DNA of 64,000 nt from positions 408,904-472,903 of the forward strand of contig JAQGDQ010000160.1 of assembly GCA_030141605.1 (NCBI GenBank). The letters run 5' to 3'. Position 1 is the stretch's first letter. Every line of letters starts with the position of its first letter. This document shows positions 49,520-59,900 of this stretch, in pieces. Source of the stretch: Tubiluchus corallicola. Its lineage: Eukaryota; Priapulida; Priapulimorpha; Priapulimorphida; Tubiluchidae. The notes under the pieces are model-generated. The model did no database searches. It saw only the letters and a program-made list of their open reading frames with translations, and was not told the origin of the DNA. A program made the translations under genes and the position numbers.

Positions 49520-49620
49520 GAAACAGCAGAAAACAGCAGATCACGGCAATGCAGATGCCCTTAGTCGGGTCGGTTGTCATCTGGAGATGACAACGACTTC
49601 GACAGGGAGTAAAATGGTAA
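49520..49620 (+). pseudogene. Ty3/gypsy retrotransposon micro-relic
   Basis: The plus strand reads KQQKTADHGNADALSRVGCH. The HGNADALSR motif is the hallmark of the end of RNase H, before the integrase, in Ty3/gypsy polyproteins. The flanking protein is not recognisable and no LTRs were seen, so only a short fossil remains. Confidence 0.5.
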
Positions 49621-50296
49621 AGACATGGACATGGTGTGTGCCACTGACAAGAGTCAGGGAAAGATGCAGTGCTAGCTACAGTCATGCGTTACGTCCGAGA
49701 GAAAGAAACACAACAATTATACAATATACTGTACACGTAAAAAGTTTTTACATTCAAATATGAATTCTGTAACAAGCCTTCGAAATTTATCATGAGCAAC
49801 GCATCTGCTTGCCACTCATTTTTCCTCACACAATCTGTCTCAATTTATTCTTATTAATAGTTTTATTTTTGTCGTTGTTTGTGCTTTATTTCTTTTTTGT
49901 ATAGGCAAGTGGTTAAAATAAAAAATAAAGTGTAATGAATAACTTTTGTTAATTTTTTGCTTGATAGCTAGGCCACTGGAAATGAAGTTGAAGGGAAATT
50001 CAATTTTAATGTTTTTGCGATTCAGACGTATTTAAAGATGTCTGCCCCCATGTTAAATGTTAATGTATTTTGTTCCGTGAAATTTGTTTGCTTTATGGTT
50101 AGTTCATTTCTGTGCGTGAAGAAAAGTTTTGGAGAAATTCTGAGATTTTTATGGACAGCTTACAGTTTATCAAACAGTATCGCCTCTTGTTTAGTCTGTT
50201 CACCCATGTTTGTATACTTGTCATTTCGTACTTCTCCATAGTACCCAATATCTTCTTTCTATTAGCAACACGAACACGATGTATTCTGCAGCCTTT

Positions 50297-50299
50297 CTA

Positions 50300-50345
<46 letters not shown>
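50297..50345. repeat. (TA)n microsatellite
   Basis: An almost pure TA run of about 48 bp, starting 135 bp before the large inverted repeat. Confidence 0.95.
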
Positions 50346-50347
<2 letters not shown>

Positions 50348-50479
50348 TCAATATATGTAATACTTCACTCAGTCTGTTATAACTGCCTTAGTGAACTTTG
50401 TTTTGTAGATGAACTAACTTTTTGAATTAAATTGAATTTTTTTAGTTTCATCTATATCACTCTATGGCTATTATATACA

Positions 50480-51547
50480 TGTGTGCTTTCATACTAAAAC
50501 TGTCCATAAGTAGGCATAGTTAAAACTATGATGTAATGCTTTAAAGTAGAATGACCCAGACATTTGGTCAAACGTCAATTTTTTGTATTTTATAAAAACC
50601 AACGCTAAATATATTGGACTTTTGTATTATAGCATCAAGTTATCAAGAAAGTGTTAAAAACACTAAAAATTAATTTTATAACTCGTTACCCTCTTTTCTG
50701 TCTAGAAACTAGTATTGCAATTGCAAAAACTTCCATTTTCAGACTTTTATAGCAGCTCGTGGAAGCAGTCATTGTGCTTCGGCTTTTTCTGTTGCCAAGC
50801 CCAGATCTTCGTCAGGAGGAGCCATCTAATGGATTTAAATGTAACTTCGATGTGCTCTTGCAAAGTCTGTAGCAACCAACACTTGTGTGGTTGCTAAGTG
50901 TTTTGGAGAAATGCGACAAAAAGTAATGGACAACTTTAACAGTGATTTTTCCAACATTACATTTTTCAGTGCATTGCCTGCACTTCAACTTCAATGTGGA
51001 TTATCTCACCTCAGAAAAAACATAGAGTGATGAGCTTGGTATCAAAATGATCCTCATGAAATGCAAATTCATGATATGTGAATAACTAGAAAAGCTTTTT
51101 TGCTTTTTTGTCACATTTCTTCAAAACACTTAGCAACCGCACAAATGTTGGCCGCTACAGACTTTGCAAGAGCTCATTGAAGTTTTGTTTAAATCCAGTA
51201 GGTGGTTCTCCCTGATGAAGATCTGGGCTTGGAAACAGAAAAATCCCGAAGCAAAACGAAGCAGGAGGTAGCATTGGAGTTTGAAAATAGGAGTTTTTTA
51301 CAATTGCAGTACTAGTTTCTAGAGAAAAAAGTGGGTAAGTGAGTTATAAAATAAAATTTTTTGTTTTTCTGAACACTTTCTTGATGATTTCATGCTAGCA
51401 TATAAAATTACAACACATTTAGCATGGGTTGTTACAAAATGCGAAAAATTGACATTTGACCAAATTTTTGGGTCATTCTACTTTGAAGCATCATAACGTT
51501 GTTTTAACTATGCCTACTTATGGACGGTTTTGATATGCAAGCACACA
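50480..51547. repeat. Large imperfect inverted repeat (arms about 445 bp, spacer about 180 bp)
   Basis: The left arm, 50480-50923, is closely similar to the reverse complement of the right arm, 51103-51547. Shared blocks include CCATAAGTAGGCATAGTTAAAA, AAGTAGAATGACCCA, ATCAAGAAAGTGTT, CTAGAAACTAGTAYTGCAATTG, CAAGCCCAGATCTTC and CTCTTGCAAAGTCTGTAGC. By eye the arms agree at most positions, with small indels. The spacer shows no coding. It could be a foldback-type element or two inverted copies of one repeat. No target-site duplication is clear. Confidence 0.9.
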
Positions 51548-53792
51548 GTTGTGAGTAAAAGTTATTTTTTAAAATGTGTTTGTTTGGTAGAGGTTTGTTA
51601 TCCATTCTTCGAGTTCCTCTCTGCACACAACATGCAAAAGTCAATCAAACAAAAAATGTTTGATATTTTGAATTTGAAAAGAAAGTACCCATCTAATCCC
51701 TACAACCGCGGCTGTTTAAATACTCATTTAAAGAAGCCTACTCTTAGTCGTGTATGATAAATAGAGTTAGGGGTGAACCATAAGAGCGATGTTTGGGTCT
51801 AATCACAAAATTCTGGTGTTTTTTAAAGAACTAACAAAACGATTAATGTGCAGATTAAACCACTTTATTATGGATTTTACATGTGGAGTGAGTACAAGCC
51901 CTATTGCTCTCTGCTAACAAATTCAGTTCACACAGGGTTCACTTAAACTCCTGTGAAAACAAGATATTAAAGTGCCTAACTAAAAATGTTCTACTGGGGC
52001 AGTATGAGTTCCTGGAATCCACGGAAAACTTACATTCAGGATATTTGCAAGTATGAGTTCCTGGAATCCACTGAAAGCTTACATTCAAGATATTTACAAT
52101 GCATTATCATTTTTTTGATTTAGTAGTAGCGAATATTGCTGTCATACATGATTTTATTAAAATGTATGTAGAGAGATTTTTCCACAGACTTATAATTCTA
52201 TTAGTGAAAAAATATTTTCTCAAATTATACCTATATTTGTGTGTATGGTAAGAGTGTATATCTTTCAGACTTTGGTGTTCTTTGTATATAAAAAGATGCT
52301 CATAATTTCCATTATCAACACTGTTTAAGATGTTATATACTTGTTTTAAATCTCTCCTAAGAGTTCTGCTTCAATAACTTTTACTTATAATTTTGCCACT
52401 CTCACTATCTGATATCTGATAGAAATTTATTTCCTTACTACTAGTTACCTCAGGATGCTTGTTTTCACTTATGTTTTTGTTATTTTTTGAAAGGTATATG
52501 TTTATCATTCGCAGTACTTTGATAGTTAGCTATATCTTCTTTTACAACTTTTTGAGTTGTTGCATGGCCAGTAATTGCAGGCACATAATGCATGCAAAGT
52601 TAGTTACATTTAAAAGTACCATTGTATAGACTTTATTTCAAAATGCAGCAGGATAGTTTAGTAACCTCAATAGCAGTTTAAACTTAGTTATGCCTTGTTG
52701 AAATATCAATGAATGTAAATCATGTCATAACAGCATCAGAAAGTAAGATTATAGCGTTGGTTGCTTATTACAGAAGTTATTACATTACTCTTTATTATCG
52801 CATATTTTTAAAAGCATTTCATTCGGCATATATGTACATTCGGATGTATAGTCTCATTTTTTGAGAGAAATAACTGGAGGCAGTAAGGCATACGATTGAC
52901 TGAGATGAAACTGCCTGAAAATTTTTTGTTCAGAGGTCACCAATACATTTATTAACTTCATTTTTTAACTTCGTAGCTAAGCTCCAATCCAACCCATTCA
53001 GCTACTCGTCTGTTGTTTCTTGTCAGTTGCTAAAGAATATTTACAAGGGTAGCTGCCTTATAACTGTTCATAATGTTATGTTTCTTTTTTGGTTTTTATG
53101 AAATATCTTTTTAAGCTCTTGTATTATCTTTTTAACACTTAAAAGCTATCAAACAGAATATGCCGTCCTAAGCAACCAAATGTAGACGTGTGCATAGGAA
53201 AGCCTGTAGACTCCATAGGTCATTATTGGTAATGTGGGTAAGTTATAAATCATGTGACATCACCTGTAATGTCTAATCACCAAATAAACAAGTAAGGAGA
53301 ACGGGTTTCCCGTATTGCAGGAATACGAGTAGATAATGCAGTGAAATTTTTTACAGTGTGGCCAAAAAAGGACATTTCTCATTTATTCTAGAAAAGTATA
53401 GCTGTTAGCCAAGTTCCACATAATTCATACTGTTTTTTATTTTTTGTAAGTAGATGCTGTATTAGTTGTCTCAATGTAGAAGAGGAATTAGCTGAAACTT
53501 CAAAGTTGGGTGCTGTATAGTTTGTTAAAAATAGACCAGTTTTCGCAAATTTAAATTTAGAGTACAGTAGGCAGCTAGCAGTTATCATTGAAACAAAACT
53601 ATAATTAATTTGTACAGCTTGAAAAGGTCTACAAAACAGTATAAATTTTGTGTATTTAGCACATTCCCTAAAATGTGAAACACTTAAAAAGTGGGCATTT
53701 TGGATAGTTATTAGAGAAATCCATATTTTTTTAACTCATAACATAACACACAAACAGATATATATTTATGAATAAAATAATTTACTTTTTAG
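51548..53792. other. Intergenic region upstream of HPS4
   Basis: Contains a 49-bp tandem pair (52002-52099). Otherwise it is AT-rich sequence without recognisable exons. Any 5' UTR exon and the promoter of HPS4 should lie here, but I cannot place them. Confidence 0.5.
52002..52099 (+). repeat. 49-bp tandem duplication
   Basis: Units at 52002-52050 and 52051-52099 share GTATGAGTTCCTGGAATCCA, with four or so differences over the rest. Confidence 0.9.
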
Positions 53793-53845
53793 GAGCTTTC
53801 AGTATTACCAGATTTACAGTAACACTGATACATCAATCAGTGAAT

Positions 53846-53950
53846 ATGCCTAGTCTTTCCTCGGACGTTTTTTTCATGTATGATAACCAAGCTGTCCAAA
53901 AGGAGTCAGATGATCCAAAAGATGCTATTGTTTTCTTCTATCCTCACAAA
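53846..53950 (+). CDS. HPS4: HPS4 exon 1 coding part
   Basis: Thirty-five codons ending YPHK, donor GTAAGA. A good acceptor (TTACTTTTTTAG, ending at 53792) lies 53 nt before the ATG, so an upstream, possibly non-coding exon is likely. No in-frame stop separates that acceptor from the ATG, so the true start may lie in an exon I cannot identify. Confidence 0.85.
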
Positions 53951-56900
53951 GTAAGATGACTTTCTGATTTTGTTTCTATGTGTATTGGCTTGCATGGAAT
54001 CTTGTAGATTATTGTTAAAAGCAATTGCCTATGTGTAATTCAATTAACATGTCCGGATTTACCTATAGCCTAGGGCCCACGGGTATCTGGAAGCCACTGA
54101 AAGTAATTTGTCACACAGTGTGCCAACATATGATCTTGTTTTAAGTGTACACTAGGTATTTCATCATATATCTAAAATCATAAGAGCCCCTGTACAATAA
54201 GTATAGGGCCCAGAGGATGGGGCCCATATATGATAAATATAGGCCCACAGTGGCCTATATATATATATATATATGTATATATTGGATACTGAAACATGCC
54301 AAAGTTTCTATGAATTTGAGAGCCCACTCGTGAGTTTGGCCTAGGGCCCACAAGTAGGTAACTCTGACCCTGCCAATTGAAATAAGTAACTCGTATCTCG
54401 GTTTGCCGGACAAAAGTGGGGAGACGTCGGTCCGAATTTGCTGATTGTCCGTATTTACGATACTAAGCTAATACAGTTGGCTCTGCGTATTTGACTCATG
54501 GTAATGTAGAATTAATCACCTAATTCTCTCAAAAATGTCTAGTACGGGCCTATGCATTTGACTCAAATAACTCTACATAATTAACTCTGTATTTTTATAT
54601 GTAGAGATATACACGTGGTTACATTGATGTAATGACGTAAACAAAGTGATGGCCCGCCAACTAATGGTCAGCTCACAAAACAATTGACTGTGTCCGTAGT
54701 ATGTGTGGTATATAAATATATCATATATCACAGTATATATATATTAAATTATAATTTTGTTAATATATATATATATATATACATTGGAACATGGCCAGAT
54801 TTTTATTGGTAATTCTTTGTGGTCTTATTTGCAGGTGTCTGTGGATGACCAGATAGCCTTATGTGGGCAACTGATGGGTTTGATGAGAATGATAAAAAGC
54901 TTAACAGGGTCTTCACCATCGATCGTGAACCTACATACAGTAAAATATGCACTCAAGCAAATTGACAATAGATATATCGTGGTAATTTTCTTTCAGTTTG
55001 TGGCAACTGAGGGATGGTTTGAAAAGTGTACTGTGTAACTGTTAACAGTAGCTTGTGATTCTGATTTAGCACAGTTCGTGTCAGTTATAACCAACAATTA
55101 TTTGGTTTTTCTGCTAGTAATAAAACTAAGAAATAAAATACTTTTTTCCATTTTTTTTTATTTACCTGATCTTATTTTCTTAACACTTATGCACTACTAA
55201 TTGTGACCATGCATTTGTGTGAGCATTCAACATTTAACATTTCTTTTCCTAAATGGGTTGCTGAAATGATGAACATAGAGCTGTGTCTTTTGTTGTAAGT
55301 TTTTAAACAGTCAGGCGACAGGCAAAACCAATATTTGCAAAACTAGTACAGTAGTCGCTGCTTAGAAAAAACCATGGATAATAAAACCAGTCATATTTGA
55401 GAACCATTTGGGCACTGCCCAGAATTACTTCTGTAGAAACTGTTGTTAAGAAAATTCAGTTACTTAAGCCAGCACACCGCTTAAGAAAACCACATTTTTC
55501 AGCAATAGGTGACAAATGCAATAGCAAAATTAAATAATTTTTAGTATCTTGTATATTTTCCAGATGCACGCTTGAAATTTAAGTCTATTTGCTAGATTCA
55601 CCTTTTTTCGTTGAAATCTCACTGAAAGTTGAAATTGATTGTTTTGTCATAATTGCTCTGAATTAAAGTACATTTTAGTCTGTTGAATCACTATTCTATG
55701 CTTGAGTCACTCTGCAGGCATGCAAATGAGCTGACTATCCCATGTTTAGTTGTCATGTAGTATTAATTAAGCTGAAGCGTTTATATACTATACTTTGCCA
55801 AATACACTTATTGAACTGCCGTTTATTAAGATCACTTATTGCTGGTCCGTGGTCATTTTATTAAGTGACGATTACTGTTTTAAAGTTTGCTGCATCAAAA
55901 TCAAAATAGTTTTATGGCCTAAGACCATTAATTTATCAAATTTGTTTGTGATTGTTTTAATTTACTGTGATTATTTAATTAACTGTAATGATTCCATCAT
56001 TGTTTGCATATAAACAAGAACGTCTATCATATTAGTTTTTGTTTTGAATTTGACTGGTGTCCATGTAGGCATTATCATGTGCAAGAGATGTTCCTGATTC
56101 CATTGCTAAGGAACAGATGGCCCAGCTTCTTGACACCTTTACATTTTATCACTGTAACATGGAAAACATTTCTAAGGTAAAGTACTGATACCAAAAAATA
56201 ATTTGCTAGTTTTGTGTGATATATTCTTGCAATATGTGATTGCATATTTGTAATGTATTTGCATGAAATAAAAAAAATTATTTTTGCTGCACAACATGCT
56301 TGGGAACACAACTATCTAAAAAGTTTTTATTTAGAGTAAAATTCTTGGGTAACATTAGGTTTGCGTTATTATGTTTTTCCGCAATGAAGGCCATTGAAAA
56401 AAAGAACCTTGTGTAATTTTATGTATACTTCACTTATTGCAGACATTGAATGATGAACAAGAGTTTTGCACTCATGCTGGTGCAGTCTGGCAAAGCTTTG
56501 TGCCATTTGTTCGTTGCTATGGCAATGATGTGGCAGCTGGATTTGGAACAGTGCCAATGTTTCATCTACCAAAAGTAAGTGTGAGTCAATAAATTACATT
56601 ACTTATTTTTGCAGATTAGTAATGCTAAAATCTAAAATGAGTGTTTGGTTTATCAACATTATCAAAATGGCAATGCAGTTTGTAAAAGTAGTAAAATTAT
56701 TTGAGCAAATGCAATTCACATCATGTTATATATTCACAAAATGTCAGTTTCTTGCTCAAAGTTTAGCGACATATACAATAGACATCAGCCTGCCAAAGCC
56801 TGCTAAGTTGTCTTGTTTATTTTTGCAAAATAATAGTGCCTGAAATCAAAAGGATAGTTATTTTACCCACATCTAAAATAAGAAAAGCAATGCACCATAA

Positions 56901-59900
56901 CTTCAAGATGTCTGTAAAAATACTTAAATTGCAATATCGCCATTAAATCACAATCTTGCAAAGTTATCTGTTTGTGTCATTTTAACTTTAAAGCAAAATA
57001 TTTGTGAAACAAATGATAAAACTTCTGTCATATATTCTCAGTTTTTTCTACAGCCAGAATTTAATTACATGTATGCTGGCTTTTGCTTTTCAGTGAAACT
57101 AAATCTTTACAATATTAATTTGTAATACATTCGTTAAAATGATTAGAAACATGAGAATTTTGAAAGTTCCCATAACAAAGCAATGTCTGCCTTAGATTTA
57201 TTTAATGTAAAATAAATATCTATGAAGTCTGCACTAAATGTTTTTATCAATTATGTTTCTAGGCCATTAGTCGGGTCTATTTGCAGGCATCACATCTCTT
57301 ACAGATATGTCAAAGACGTCCTGGAGTACTTGCTGGAAGTGTGGTATTCGGACGACAGTAAGTAGACCAAGTAGTTTAGCAAATAATTGAAGGTTATATT
57401 GCAAACTTAACACAGTTTAGTGGGGCTAATATGCAATACTAGCTTCTTGGCATGCTGTTGTTTAGCCAAAATGCTTGTTTACTCTGCTTTTGTTTTCATT
57501 TTCCCAAATAAAGCAATAGTGTTTTACAAAACCCCTTGTTAACAGATGTATTTATATTCAATGTAGGTGTCTTGTTTTGTTATTTATTAAATTACTATTT
57601 TATTATTCTTATTCGTAGTATTTATAACATATCATATCCGCTTGAAGTTTTATCAGATTTCCAGGATGTTGTAAATTGCAGACAAAATAATTAGGAGGAA
57701 GTACTAACGGGTTTGCTCAAATTTGGAGCGCTATTTAACTTACTTGTCATTGTGCAGTATAGTGTTTACATTTATAATTGTGAACAAAAACAGCAGTTTT
57801 TTTTTCTTGCTTTTAGGGTTGTATGTACACAGTTTAAGGCTAGTGTAAACAAGAAACTGTTGTTAATACGCCCTTCGCAACATAACGTAAGTATCATCAG
57901 CTTGAATTATTTAAGTAAATGTGACTGTGTACACTTCATCATCGTCATTTAGTGCCGTCTGCATAACAGGTGTACTGGCTGGATTTTGCAATCACATTCC
58001 TCTCTGTCAGTCTTCCATGTTCAAAATATGACATTTCCTTCCAGTCCGATGCCATATGATGCATCGTTATGATTATTTTGGCATACACAGGACTGCTTAT
58101 AATATTCGCAAAATATTTGTTACACTCTCAAAACTGATTTTGTTTTCGTAAAAGCTAAAATATGTAGGCTTCAGGCTCTGGATTTGACTTAATTTAGCAT
58201 TCACCACTCAATAACAGGGTCTGTTTTTAATGGTGAATTGATGTAGTGGGATCAAAATCTAGTCCATGATCAAAAATAACTTAAGATGAGGGGCAATAAA
58301 CAAGTAGGGATGCTAGCCTTGTTTAGATGAATGAACATTTCCTCAGCGAATAAAATAGCTAAAGATTGTATGGCACAAATAGAGAGCAATGCTAGACTAT
58401 TTTCATTTGTCTGACTGACCACCAAGAGTAGGAATCACAAAACGACTTCAATTGATAACTGACGATAAGGTTATAGATGTAGACTGTAGGTGGTCATTTT
58501 GATTCTGATAGCCTTTCAGCTATGTGAGTTAAATATAACAATGATACATTTTCAGTCTACCATGTCAAAGCTTGTCAGTAAGGATTGTTCACTTCTTTCA
58601 CTAGTTTTTTTATTTTTCAGTTACCTGCAAGGACAATTACTACTGATTTCAAACTTCCTGTTGGGGTTAGGCTCTTGTCAGTCTACTTAACTGTAGACGA
58701 AATAAAACATATCAATCCACATTCTCCATTACTACATATAAACTATCTGCTACACTTATGTGATGAGCTGGAAAATGATCAGTCAACTAATGTTGAAAAT
58801 GCATTAAAAGAACATGACATTAGTCGAGAAGGAAGAAAAATTTCCTTTGAAGACTCTTATACGTCAACTGAAACAGGTCCGCCGATGTCGTATTCTCCTA
58901 CTAGTTCTTTTTCACGTAATCCCAGTATGTTGACATCAGTTAGTTCATTTACATCGAATTATACTGCAGCTAACGAATGTGATGAACTATCTGAACAAAA
59001 ACGGTTAGACAACGAAATGCCATTGAATGACTGTACTACTAGAAATGAAGATTCCAAAGAGCTTAAACAGGATCTGATGGAAATAAATGCAAAAAGTGAA
59101 GCTGAAAATATTACCCTGGCAACTGAAAATGTATCTATGCCTGAAGGTAATAAAGCTACCTCGTCAAATGAAAAAAAATGTGAAGATCATACATTAGTAA
59201 GTCAATTAGAAGAAAATTTTAATGTAAACCAATCACAATATTGTGACAATAGTGATGAGTGTATGCAAAGTCGTGTTGTAACTAATCATTTAGAAGTTAT
59301 ATCAGATTACAAAGATGATTGTGATGACCAAGAAAATTCTGAACAACCTAGTTCTGCTTTTAATTTAATGCTCCATGATTTAGATATAGATAAACAGTGT
59401 TTTGCATCACACAATGCAACAGAATCTGTTGAAAATGTGAACGTTTCATTAAGTCCTGTAAGTGATATAGGCGACATAGATGATGTCACTCCATATTTAA
59501 ATTTCAAAGTGAATCTAAAAGATGAAAGTGATTACTTTGTGGAAAATAGTGGTAATGCAGCGGTTGAAAATGAAAATATTGTTAATCTACAGCCAGTGTG
59601 CAGTTCTAGTTTAAACAATGCAAGCTCAGATACACCAGCATCGCTTCAGCCTTCTGTAAAAGTCATTCCAGTGCCAGCTGTGCGCATAAGTGCCGAAGAT
59701 GAAGTGTTATCATATTCACTTGTAGATGTTGCAGTAGAGGCAGATGAGAACATAAATTTTTCTTTAGAGAGTGCTGCCTCATGTGATCTTGATTATGTGA
59801 TAGCCAATGTTAGTGGCACCTATTTAAGTAAACAGAACCAATATGATGAACTAGATGTACGTAATGTACAAGAAAATGTAAGTAATACTTGTTTAAACTC

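Larger units (their letters stand above)
46182..50479. other. Intergenic, divergent region between PHKG and HPS4 (left part)
   Basis: Holds the presumed PHKG promoter. I see no canonical promoter motif that I would defend. A triplicated AGGTAATGGC occurs near 48811-48848, and a tRNA/SINE-like B box lies on the minus strand near 49040. No coding exon was recognised apart from the gypsy fossil listed separately. Confidence 0.5.

Noticed and set aside
50112-50425. Overlapping plus-strand frames with IYIYIY runs
   Set aside because: They arise from the (TA)n tract and lack splice or family support.
59307-59507. 66-codon minus-strand frame inside HPS4 exon 7
   Set aside because: Antisense shadow of a verified coding exon.
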